Under the pieces are notes generated by a model. It was not told the origin of the DNA. It saw only the letters and a program-made list of their open reading frames with translations, and ran no database searches. From an uncultured Pseudomonadales bacterium (lineage in GTDB: Bacteria; Pseudomonadota; Gammaproteobacteria; Pseudomonadales; Azotimanducaceae), in NCBI GenBank assembly GCA_947258825.1, contig CAMYJX010000004.1, forward strand, positions 112,316-176,315: a stretch of 64,000 nucleotides of DNA, given 5' to 3'. Both the position numbers and the translations under genes were made by a program. How positions within the stretch are numbered: position 1 is the first letter of the stretch; each line of letters opens with the position of its first letter. Below, one piece after another: positions 33,889 through 41,919 of this stretch.

Positions 33889-34599
33889 TCACTCCACCGT
33901 CGGACTATCACCTTTGCTTCCCCGGATTCGATAGCCACGTCCCGCAAGCGTTTCAATCAACGAGTCGTCGAAGGGCCGATCAATGGCCCTGCGCAGGTTG
34001 TAGAGGTGGCTGCGCAGGGTATCGCTGTCAGGGAGGTCGTCTCCCCAGAGTTCCTGCTCGATCGCGTCCCTCGGCACGACCTTGGGCGATTCCCGCAGCA
34101 GTATGCGCAGGATCTCGAAGAGCGTTCGGGAAAGCTTGATCTCCTGGCCAGCGCGGTACACTTCCATGGTGTCGAGATCCATGGTGAGGTCGCCCACGGC
34201 GTAGCTGGATGCCAGGCCCCGATTACGCCTGATCAGCGCATCGATGCGGGCGACCAGCTCCGGCATTTCGAAGGGCTTTACCAGATAGTCATCAGCGCCG
34301 ACGTCGAACCCCTGAAGCTTGTCATCCAGCTGATCTCGGGCGGTCAGCATCAGTATGGGCGTTGTCAGCTGCGCGTCATTCCGGAGTCGGCGGCATACTT
34401 CCAGCCCGTTGAGTCCCGGCAGCATGATGTCCAGGACGATGGCGTCGAAGGTCTCTGTGACGGCCAGGTGCATGGCCAGCAGGCCGTCGCTGGCGAAATC
34501 AACCGAGTAGCCCTTGGCCTCCAGATAGTCGCCCACAGTTTCAGCCAGATCCGGATGATCCTCTACCAGCAGAATAGTGCCCTGGGGTCCGCTCGTCAT
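33889..34599 (-). CDS. OmpR/PhoB-family response regulator
   Basis: 236 aa. Receiver domain with acidic pocket EDH near residue 12, phospho-acceptor Asp in AIVLDIMLPGLNG near 54, Thr in MLTARD and Lys in YLVKPFEM. The C-terminal winged helix (VGDLTMDLDTMEVYRAG, then LRSHLYNLRRAI) binds DNA. The likely partner kinase is at 30127 on the opposite strand, separated by folE2 and phrB. An MBL hydrolase gene ends 2 bases before... it starts upstream on the same strand with only a 2-base gap, so they are one operon. Confidence 0.9.
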   Translation of the reverse strand: MTSGPQGTILLVEDHPDLAETVGDYLEAKGYSVDFASDGLLAMHLAVTETFDAIVLDIMLPGLNGLEVCRRLRNDAQLTTPILMLTARDQLDDKLQGFDVGADDYLVKPFEMPELVARIDALIRRNRGLASSYAVGDLTMDLDTMEVYRAGQEIKLSRTLFEILRILLRESPKVVPRDAIEQELWGDDLPDSDTLRSHLYNLRRAIDRPFDDSLIETLAGRGYRIRGSKGDSPTVE

Positions 34600-34601
34600 G
34601 G

Positions 34602-35732
34602 CTACAGTCTAGGGGCTTTGGCGCTCCGGGCCAACGTCTGGCTGGAACCTCTGGAGTAGCTTCGGGACTCGCCAACTGCGAAGGGCTCGAAGGCAGCCTG
34701 GGAGTAGCCGGTTTCCACCACTGCCTGGGCCAGCTCCCAAGGTGGGTCTGACGGGTGTTCTGCGGAGAGGACGAAGGTGCCCCAGTGAATGGGAAGAGAC
34801 CGCGTTGCTCCGATATCCCGATGCATCATCACGGCCTCTACCGGATCCACGTGCACGGGGCCCATGAAGTCGCGCGGCCGGTAAGCGCCGATGGGAATGA
34901 TTCCCAGGTCGAAGCCGTCGAAGCGATGTCCGATCTCCTTAAACTGCACCTCGTTGTAGCCGGTGTCACCGCCGAACCAGGCGGAAAAATCGCTCCACTC
35001 GATCGCCCAGGAAGCCCATAACGCCTGGTTCCGGTCGGTTAACGAACGGCCCGAGAAGTGCTGCGCGGGGGTGGCAGTCAGTACCAGTGGTTCTCCGCCG
35101 ACGGTCAGGCTAGATGCTGCCCACCAGTCCATTTCATGGATTCGCTCAACGGGGATGCCGGCTTTCGCCAGCAGCCTGCGGTTTCCCAGCGGCACGAAGT
35201 AAGCGGTGCCGCCGTTCCGTGCTGCGCCCTGCTTCTCGAGGGCCCGCAGGCTTGCCAAGTCCAGGTGATCATAGTGGTTGTGGGAGATCACCACGGCGTG
35301 GATCGGTGGCAGCGCGTCTATCGACAGCGCCGGCTCGCTGATCCGGGCAGGTCCCAGAATGCCCCCGGGACCGGCTCGTTTGCTGAACATGGGGTCTGTC
35401 AGCACGTTGATGCCCTTGTGCTGAATCAGCACCGTCGCGTGTCCGATCCAGGTCACACGCGCATTCTCGCTGGGAAAATTTGCCGGGACCGGTGCCGGGG
35501 TAGCGGTGGGCACCCGGTAGGCATTCGGGTCATAGCTGGCCCATTGCTCACCGCCGAAGAACCGGGCCTTCAGAAATCCAAGTATGCCGGCATGGGGCGC
35601 GCTGAAAAGCGGATTAACGAAGCCGTTATTGGAATGGTGATCGGGCGGCGGCTCTGCTGATCCCTCGCCTGCGAAACCCATGAGCAGGGCAGCCGTGAGG
35701 AGAATTTGTGGCGCGCGTGATGACCTGTGCAT
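34602..35732 (-). CDS. Secreted MBL-fold metallohydrolase, NAPE-PLD/UlaG-like
   Basis: 376 aa with a signal peptide (about residues 1–26). Metal motif VVISHNHYDHLDLAS near residue 153, preceded by the WIGHATVLIQHKG strand. Further metal residues lie in WFGGDTGYN and LPIHWGTF. GAYRPRDFMGPVHVDPVEA is characteristic of the NAPE-hydrolysing phospholipase-D-like branch. It could cleave phospholipids outside the cytoplasm. It shares an operon with the response regulator. Confidence 0.85.
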   Translation of the reverse strand: MHRSSRAPQILLTAALLMGFAGEGSAEPPPDHHSNNGFVNPLFSAPHAGILGFLKARFFGGEQWASYDPNAYRVPTATPAPVPANFPSENARVTWIGHATVLIQHKGINVLTDPMFSKRAGPGGILGPARISEPALSIDALPPIHAVVISHNHYDHLDLASLRALEKQGAARNGGTAYFVPLGNRRLLAKAGIPVERIHEMDWWAASSLTVGGEPLVLTATPAQHFSGRSLTDRNQALWASWAIEWSDFSAWFGGDTGYNEVQFKEIGHRFDGFDLGIIPIGAYRPRDFMGPVHVDPVEAVMMHRDIGATRSLPIHWGTFVLSAEHPSDPPWELAQAVVETGYSQAAFEPFAVGESRSYSRGSSQTLARSAKAPRL

Positions 35733-35870
35733 AAACGGAAGTTAGTTCGGAGGACATGAAGTCGGCGTGAAAGCCGAATCGTGATGGCCCCGTCGGTTCT
35801 TTGTATCTTTTTAACTTGGGATAGCGCTTTGGGGCGGGCGTGGAAGCCCCAAAGCGCGCAAAATGGCACC

Positions 35871-38273
35871 ATGCAGGACATGAGTAGTCATCAAGGCGCC
35901 ATACTGCAGGGGAGTTATCGGGTGCGCGCCGGGACCCCGATTCTGCATTTCTACGGTCGCCTTGAGGATGGCCGGCCGTTCCTGGTTCGCGAAAGTCGGC
36001 AGCGTCCGTTTTTCTATGTCCGTCAATCGGACGCGCGGCAGGTGCGCGGGTGCATTGCGGCGTCCATGCTTCCCCACGGAGGGCCTCCCCGCGGAGGGCT
36101 GGGCTTACCCCGGATCTGTGAGGATTCCGGTCAGCGCGCAATGGATGGGGTACCGGTCTGCCGCGTGGAGGTGGCGATCCCCGCCGATGCGCCCCTGCTC
36201 CGCGACCGACTTCATGAGCTGGGTCTGGATACTTTCGAAGCCGACGTTCGTTTTGCCATGCGGTATCTCATCGATCGGGACATCCGAAGCGGCTGCCGCA
36301 TCTTCGGGGTTGGGAAAACAGGGGCTGGAGACCTGGTGGTTTTCGATGATCCGGAGCTGCAGCCGGCGCAGCTGAAAGTCGTGCCACGGGTGCTGTCTTT
36401 CGACATCGAAACGGATCCAGCTGCCGACCGGCTGCTGGCAATTGCCGTCTACGGTCTGGGTGCAGATGAGGTGTTGCTGGTCGACCCCTCACGGCGGGCA
36501 CTGCCTGGGCAGGCCAGAGGTTTCTCGAGCGAGCGAGAGGTTGTGACAGCCTTCTGCAGGCTGATCGAGACGCTGGATCCGGATGTGCTCACCGGCTGGA
36601 ACGTCATCGATTTCGACCTGACCTTTCTGTCACGGGTGGCCGCGCGGGTAAGACACCCGTTTCTGCTCGGGCGGGATGACGGAGGTTTGCGGATTCGCGC
36701 GGCCCAGGGTTACTTCGGGAGCGGTAGCGCCAGCATACCGGGTCGGCTCGTGCTGGACGGGGTAGATCTGCTGCGAGGCGCGTTTGTGAGGATGGACAGG
36801 TACGGCTTGGATGCAGTGGCACGTGAGGTGCTCGGAGAGGGCAAAGCCCTTGCTGGCGAGGTGGAAGATCGGGTCGAAGAAATCCTCAGCAACTATCGGC
36901 ACGACCTGCCTGCCTTCTGTCGCTATGCAAGAACAGACGCCAGGCTGGCCCTTCAAATTTTAGAGCGTCTGAACCTGGTGAACCTGGCCTTCGTCCGCAG
37001 CGCCTTGACCGGGATGCCACCGGATCGCGTTGCTGCAAGCATCGCTTCTTTCGATTTTCTCTACTTGTCCGCGTTGAGGCGGCGGGGTCGCGTAGCGCCA
37101 ACGGTTCGCTCGAACGATGACCGGGTGCACGCCGCTCAGGCAGGGGGCCATGTGCTCGAGCCGCGCGTCGGGGTACACGATACGGTCTGGGTATTTGATT
37201 TCAAAAGCCTCTATCCCAGCCTGATCAGAACGTTCAACATCGATCCGCTGGGCTTCGTGCCCAGTGGCGAAGTCGCCGAGCAGGAGAAAGACTCGGTAAT
37301 CCGGCTGGAGAACGGAGCCGTTTTCCGTCGCGGCAGCGCAATTCTGCCGGAGATCCTCGATCGGCTGTTTCCGCAACGGGACGCGGCCCGTCAGCGCGGA
37401 GACGCGGTCGCCTCACAGGCGATCAAGATCCTCATGAACTCCTTTTACGGGGTTCTCGGGACGCCGGCGTGTCGGTTCTACAACCCGGAAATTGCCAACG
37501 CCATTACTGGTCAGGGTCGCCATTTCCTGCTCTGGTCGAAGCGCTGGTTTGAATCTCGAGGTTACGTGGTTCTCTATGGGGATACGGATAGTCTTTTTGT
37601 GGCTTCGGGTGTCGGGGAACCCGGGGAAGCGCTTCGCCTTGCAGGACAGCTGGCGGCGGAAATCGACGCCGATCTTCAAAGCTATGTGCAGCAACGCTGG
37701 TCCCTGGCCAGCGCGCTTGAGCTTGAATTCGAAAAGATGTACCTCCGGCTTTTCCTTCCCTCAGTGCGGCACGGTGCTGGCGGCGCACGAAAACGCTACG
37801 TCGGCCTCAGGTGGGATAAAGATCACTCATCGCTAGAGTTCGTGGGTATGGAGGTGGTCAGGAGGGACTGGACCGAACTTGCCAAGCGTGTTCAACGAGA
37901 GCTCTATCAGCGGTTGTTTGCGGACGCGCCTGTCGAAGACTATCTGGCCGGGGTGGTGCGTGAGCTGCGCAGTGGTGATCTCGACGATCTGCTCGTGTAT
38001 CGAAAGGGCCTGCGCAAACCGCTGGAAAGCTACACCGCCAACAGCCCGCCGCACGTGGTGGCGGCCCGTAAGTCCTCCAGACCGCCGGGGAGGATGATTT
38101 CTTACCTCATGACCACGGCGGGGCCTGAGCCGCTGGATGTGATCACTCACGAGCCCGACAGGGAGCACTACGTCGACCGGCAGATCCGCCCGGTTGCGGA
38201 ACCGGTGTTGCAGACCCTCGGGCTCAGTTTCGCGCAGGTGATCGGTGATGATCGGCAGATAGGTTTGTTCTGA
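35871..38273 (+). CDS. polB: DNA polymerase II (family B)
   Basis: 800 aa from the ATG at 35871; another ATG lies three codons later, and the frame is open upstream. Exonuclease motif LSFDIETDP near residue 182. Polymerase motifs are DFKSLYPSLIRTF (motif A), KILMNSFYGVLGTP (motif B) and YGDTDSLFV (motif C), all intact. It is a damage-tolerant, proofreading polymerase, usually SOS-controlled in E. coli; I do not see a convincing LexA box before it. It is divergent from the MBL gene. Confidence 0.93.
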   Translation: MQDMSSHQGAILQGSYRVRAGTPILHFYGRLEDGRPFLVRESRQRPFFYVRQSDARQVRGCIAASMLPHGGPPRGGLGLPRICEDSGQRAMDGVPVCRVEVAIPADAPLLRDRLHELGLDTFEADVRFAMRYLIDRDIRSGCRIFGVGKTGAGDLVVFDDPELQPAQLKVVPRVLSFDIETDPAADRLLAIAVYGLGADEVLLVDPSRRALPGQARGFSSEREVVTAFCRLIETLDPDVLTGWNVIDFDLTFLSRVAARVRHPFLLGRDDGGLRIRAAQGYFGSGSASIPGRLVLDGVDLLRGAFVRMDRYGLDAVAREVLGEGKALAGEVEDRVEEILSNYRHDLPAFCRYARTDARLALQILERLNLVNLAFVRSALTGMPPDRVAASIASFDFLYLSALRRRGRVAPTVRSNDDRVHAAQAGGHVLEPRVGVHDTVWVFDFKSLYPSLIRTFNIDPLGFVPSGEVAEQEKDSVIRLENGAVFRRGSAILPEILDRLFPQRDAARQRGDAVASQAIKILMNSFYGVLGTPACRFYNPEIANAITGQGRHFLLWSKRWFESRGYVVLYGDTDSLFVASGVGEPGEALRLAGQLAAEIDADLQSYVQQRWSLASALELEFEKMYLRLFLPSVRHGAGGARKRYVGLRWDKDHSSLEFVGMEVVRRDWTELAKRVQRELYQRLFADAPVEDYLAGVVRELRSGDLDDLLVYRKGLRKPLESYTANSPPHVVAARKSSRPPGRMISYLMTTAGPEPLDVITHEPDREHYVDRQIRPVAEPVLQTLGLSFAQVIGDDRQIGLF

Positions 38274-38523
38274 ACCCTCGAGCCGGCCGTGTTGAAGTTC
38301 CCAGGTTTCTCAGGGCGCAGCATCCACCGCCGTTTCAAGCCACGGGTGCTCAGCGACGCGGGAAGCTTCCCTGAAGTTGGACCTGCAATGGTCATGCTCG
38401 CTGACGCTGCGGTCATGGCGGTCTGCGTAGAGCTTCTTGTTAGGCTCACGACCCGCCTTCGCCTCCGGTCACGTAGCATTCTTTTGAAAGATCGGTAGGC
38501 ATCCGGCGTGCCGTTCAATTTCG

Positions 38524-38540
38524 GATTGGTCCGACCAATC
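38524..38540. promoter_or_regulatory. Perfect 17-bp palindrome resembling a FadR operator
   Basis: GATTGGTCCGACCAATC is an 8-1-8 perfect dyad. The core TGGTCCGACCA matches the operator core of FadR, the acyl-CoA-sensing regulator of gammaproteobacteria, differing in the flanks. Acyl-CoA control would suit the acyl ligase and sphingolipid genes downstream. A TetR-type regulator is the other possibility. Confidence 0.6.
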
Positions 38541-38599
38541 ACACCGACGGAGGAATGGGGGATCAGGGACCCCGGCTGTGAACTGGTTACAAACAATCC

Positions 38600-38632
38600 T
38601 TGCAGAATTTTTGCAGAATGTTTGCAGTATTC
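38600..38632 (+). repeat. Three 11-bp helically phased repeats
   Basis: TTGCAGAATTT (38600–38610), TTGCAGAATGT (38611–38621) and TTGCAGTATTC (38622–38632). The period equals one DNA turn, so all copies face the same side; this suits cooperative binding of a regulator. Confidence 0.8.
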
Positions 38633-38835
38633 CAGAAAAAGGGTAGTCTTAACATCGGCTGATTGCCTCGCCGGTGGATTTCCGGTCGGTGGTCGATGAT
38701 AAACGGTTGCCGGCGGTTGCAATGGGCCTTTTTGGTGCATTTTGTGACGCGGTTAAAGGCTCCTCGGAGCAATTCGAGAAAAATCAAACAGTTATTTGCT
38801 AATATTAGTAGTCTACATCGGGTTCATCTCTTGGT

Positions 38836-38841
38836 TATAAT
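38836..38841 (+). promoter_or_regulatory. Putative -10 element of the sphingolipid operon
   Basis: TATAAT in an AT-rich stretch about 90 bases before the acyl ligase start. The best-placed -35 hexamer (38813–38818) is poor, which would be expected if an activator is needed. Confidence 0.45.
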
Positions 38842-38931
38842 CCGCCGTCCCCGGAGGAAGGGGTCCGCGGGCAACTTGAAGACGAAAACGACAAGAACAA
38901 GTAAAGACACTAAGGTTTGGAGAGTTCAGGC

Positions 38932-40695
38932 TTGCAACGCACTGACATAAACCGGTCTCTTGACTATAGAAGCTCAGGCTTCCGGAACTTGGTTGACGCG
39001 CTCGAGTACGCTGCCGAGGGCGAAACCGGGATAAATTTCTACGATGGGCGCGGTTCGCTGGAACACGTGCTCACCTATCGTGGGCTACGGGACGAGGCGA
39101 AGCGCCTCGCGCGACGGCTCGTGGGGCTCGGCTGTGGCCGCGGCGCTCGAGTGGCCATCGTCGCAGAAACCGACCCCATGTTTCACAAGCTGTTTTTCGC
39201 CTGCCAGTACGCGGGTTACCTGCCTGTCGCCCTTCCGGCAGGCGTTCAACTGGGCGCGCACGATGCCTACGTAACCCAGCTGCGGCGCATGATCGAAAGC
39301 TGCGGTGCTGATATTGCCGTGGCGCCTGATTCTCATCTGGGTTTTCTCCGCGAAGCGGCCGAAGCTTTCCCCGGTGTTCACGTCGGCTCGCTGGACGATT
39401 TCTCCCGGCTGCCCGAAAGCGACGCGACCCTGGAACCTTTGCAGGCCGATGAGCCGGCCTATCTGCAGTACACCTCTGGCAGCACGCGCTTCCCGCGAGG
39501 CGTGGAGATTACCCAGACATCCGTGATGAACAACCTGCGAGAGATCGCGGAGTATGGACTGCAGCTGCGTCAGGAGGACCGGTTCGTTTCCTGGTTGCCT
39601 CTCTATCACGACATGGGCCTGGTGGGTTTTGTACTGCTACCCATGGCGACTCAGCTTGCCGTCGACCTCTTGAGCCCCCGAACGTTTGCCATGCGTCCCA
39701 GGCTCTGGCTTAAATTGATTTCTGAAAACCGTGGCACGATTGCATCGAGCCCGCCATTCGGCTACGCCCTGTGCGCCAAGCGGCTACGGCCGTCTGACAC
39801 TGAAAAATATGATCTCAGCTCCTGGCGGGCAGCCTGCGTGGGCGCTGAGCGCATTCATCCCAAGTCCCTGCAGGATTTTGCCCGGGCCTTGGTGAATACG
39901 GGTTTCGACCCCAAAGCGTTCCTGCCGTGCTACGGCATGGCGGAGTGCGCGCTGGCTGTCAGCTTCGCGCCCCTGAACCAGGGCGTTTTCATCGACAGCG
40001 TCAGCAAGGCTCGAATTACCGATGACCTGGTCGCCGAGCCGCTGACCGACGAGAATCGGCAGGAAGGCGCCCTGGAGTTCGTCGATTGTGGCGAAGTCAT
40101 GCCGAGTTACGAAGTCGCCATTCGAGACGCGAACGGCAACGATCTTCCCGAGCGCCACTGTGGGCACATATGCCTTCGTGGGCCCAGCGTGATGAGCGGT
40201 TACTTTCAGAATCCCGAGGCCACCGCCGAGGTGCTGAGCGCTGACAAGTGGCTCGATACCGGCGACATCGGCTATCTCATGGGCAAACGCCTGGTGATCA
40301 CCGCCCGAAGCAAAGATGTGATTATCGTGCATGGTCGCAATATCTGGCCACAGGACCTGGAGCATCTGGCCGACGGTCTTCCTGGCGTTCGTCTCGGCAA
40401 CGTGGTGGCTTTTTCAGCCCCCGCGCCCTGCGGAGAAGACGTGGCGGTGCTGGTGGTGGAGTGCCGCGAGCAGAACATGTCCAAGCGGCTGGCTCTGGCT
40501 ACGCACCTTGAAGGAGCTGTCAGGGCGCATTTCGGCGTGAACGCCTACATCGATCTGGTGGCGCCGGGTACGTTGCCACGCACCTCCTCGGGAAAGCTGG
40601 CTCGGGCGAAGACCAAGGAGGATTTCCTGGTGCGCGCGCCGCTGACGGACAGCCCTTGGAACGTCAAGCTTGCAAAAGCTGAAGCCTTCGGCTGA
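38932..40695 (+). CDS. Fatty acyl-AMP/acyl-ACP ligase of the sphingolipid locus
   Basis: 587 aa from the TTG at 38932, chosen because GGAGAG lies 7 bases upstream; a TTG five codons earlier overlaps that site. Adenylation motifs: YTSGSTRFPRGVEIT near residue 180, YGMAEC near 337, LDTGDIGY near 443 and the late Lys in SSGKLARAK near 555. The class matches the acyl-ACP synthetases/FAALs that load ACP in bacterial ceramide clusters. Downstream come a reductase, an ACP and serine palmitoyltransferase. Its end overlaps the reductase by 26 bases. Confidence 0.87.
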   Translation: MQRTDINRSLDYRSSGFRNLVDALEYAAEGETGINFYDGRGSLEHVLTYRGLRDEAKRLARRLVGLGCGRGARVAIVAETDPMFHKLFFACQYAGYLPVALPAGVQLGAHDAYVTQLRRMIESCGADIAVAPDSHLGFLREAAEAFPGVHVGSLDDFSRLPESDATLEPLQADEPAYLQYTSGSTRFPRGVEITQTSVMNNLREIAEYGLQLRQEDRFVSWLPLYHDMGLVGFVLLPMATQLAVDLLSPRTFAMRPRLWLKLISENRGTIASSPPFGYALCAKRLRPSDTEKYDLSSWRAACVGAERIHPKSLQDFARALVNTGFDPKAFLPCYGMAECALAVSFAPLNQGVFIDSVSKARITDDLVAEPLTDENRQEGALEFVDCGEVMPSYEVAIRDANGNDLPERHCGHICLRGPSVMSGYFQNPEATAEVLSADKWLDTGDIGYLMGKRLVITARSKDVIIVHGRNIWPQDLEHLADGLPGVRLGNVVAFSAPAPCGEDVAVLVVECREQNMSKRLALATHLEGAVRAHFGVNAYIDLVAPGTLPRTSSGKLARAKTKEDFLVRAPLTDSPWNVKLAKAEAFG

Positions 40696-41614
40696 TTCGC
40701 CTCCTGTACTCCTGACCGGTGCCACCGGTTTCATCGGACAACACCTGCAGCGTCAGCTCATTGCTGACGGCTATCGCCTGCGGGCTCTCGTAAGGCCAGA
40801 TTCGACGAACCGAGATGCGCTGAGCCAGGCTTGCGAGCTCGTGACTGCCGACCTTTCGGATAAGCCTGCTCTTTCTCGCGCGGTGGACGGCGTAAGCGCC
40901 GTCGTCTACGGCGCGGGAACGGTGCGCGGGCGTCGCTACGCAGATTTTCTTGCCGCCAATGTAGCCGGTGTCCAGAGCATGCTGGAAGCGCTCGTGGATG
41001 CGGGCAGTTCTGCGCCCTTCCTCCTGCTTTCGTCTCTAGCCGCGGGTCGTCCGGAGCTGTCGGATTACGCCCGCAGCAAGTTTGCCGCCGAGCAGGAACT
41101 TCGGAATCACCCGGACCTTTGCTGGAGCATCTTGCGCCCGCCGGCGGTGTATGGGCCTGGTGACGTCGAAATGCAGCCGCTGCTGAACCTGGTCAGGCGA
41201 GGCGTCGCGCTGCGCCCCGGTCCTCCGGCACAGAGGCTGTCTTTGATTCATGCGACCGATCTTGCATGTGCGGTGTCGGCCTGGCTGTCCGCGCCCGAGG
41301 CCTGCAGGCACCTCACCTGCGCCATTGATGACGGGCACCCCAGCGGGTACAGCTGGGGCGAAATCGGCGAAGCGGTCGGGCAACGCAAGGTGCGTCAGCT
41401 GCCCGTGCCAATGGCGCTTCTGCGTGCGGCAGGGGCAGCCAACGCTTGTATGGCCGGCGTGTTCGGGTATTCGCCCATGCTTACACCAGGGAAAGCCCGT
41501 GAGCTTCAGCAGGAGCATTGGCTATGCGATAATTCGGCGTTCTCCAGTCGAACGGGCTGGCACCCGGAGATCGACCTTCGGTCCGGAGCGCTAGAGTTGT
41601 TTGCTCGGAATTGA
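40670..41614 (+). CDS. NAD(P)-dependent epimerase/reductase, CerR-like
   Basis: 314 aa from a TTG within the end of the ligase gene. Extended-SDR fold: NAD loop LLTGATGFIGQHL near residue 14, catalytic YARSKFAAE near 134 with upstream Ser (LLSSLAAG). In Caulobacter an SDR of this type, CerR, reduces the 3-keto group of the sphingoid base or ceramide. Position between the acyl ligase and the ACP/Spt genes makes that the likely role. The substrate cannot be read from sequence alone. Confidence 0.8.
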   Translation: MQKLKPSADSPPVLLTGATGFIGQHLQRQLIADGYRLRALVRPDSTNRDALSQACELVTADLSDKPALSRAVDGVSAVVYGAGTVRGRRYADFLAANVAGVQSMLEALVDAGSSAPFLLLSSLAAGRPELSDYARSKFAAEQELRNHPDLCWSILRPPAVYGPGDVEMQPLLNLVRRGVALRPGPPAQRLSLIHATDLACAVSAWLSAPEACRHLTCAIDDGHPSGYSWGEIGEAVGQRKVRQLPVPMALLRAAGAANACMAGVFGYSPMLTPGKARELQQEHWLCDNSAFSSRTGWHPEIDLRSGALELFARN

Positions 41615-41672
41615 CGGCCTACCGGCTGACCCACACCGCTTACAGAGATCGGATCACACAACAGGTGCCTTC

Positions 41673-41918
41673 GTGAGTCAAAACCTTACCCAGATAGAAC
41701 AAGAGATCCGGACGATACTGGGGGCGTTTCTCAAGAACCCGCCGGAGCTCACCGGCAGTACCGACCTGATTGAGGATCTCAATTTGGAGTCGATTCAGAT
41801 CATGGAGTTCGTCGTCGAAATCGAAGATCACTACGACATTGCCATCGATCTGGAAAGCCTTTCCAACGTCCACACGATCTCGCAGCTTGCTGAGGTTGTC
41901 GCGCGGAATCGGGCGTAG
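41673..41918 (+). CDS. Dedicated acyl carrier protein
   Basis: 81 aa from the GTG at 41673; the frame extends upstream without a better start. Four-helix ACP pattern with the phosphopantetheine Ser in LIEDLNLESIQIMEFV, LES in place of the usual DSL. Acidic throughout. It sits one base before the Spt start region, so it most probably presents the acyl chain to Spt, as the special ACP of bacterial sphingolipid loci does. Too divergent to be the housekeeping AcpP. Confidence 0.85.
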   Translation: MSQNLTQIEQEIRTILGAFLKNPPELTGSTDLIEDLNLESIQIMEFVVEIEDHYDIAIDLESLSNVHTISQLAEVVARNRA

Positions 41919-41919
41919 C

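Larger units (their letters stand above)
38274..38931. other. Regulatory region upstream of the sphingolipid operon
   Basis: About 660 bases with no convincing gene. The first half has normal GC. From about 38590 to 38850 the sequence is clearly richer in A and T than its neighbours. It contains a perfect 17-bp palindrome, three 11-bp phased repeats and a TATAAT element, listed separately. Confidence 0.7.

Noticed and set aside
33661..34659. 332-codon plus-strand frame
   Set aside because: Antisense to phrB and to the response regulator, both with complete motifs.
38274..38500. Small frames after polB on both strands
   Set aside because: No ribosome site and no recognisable pattern; treated as part of the regulatory gap.
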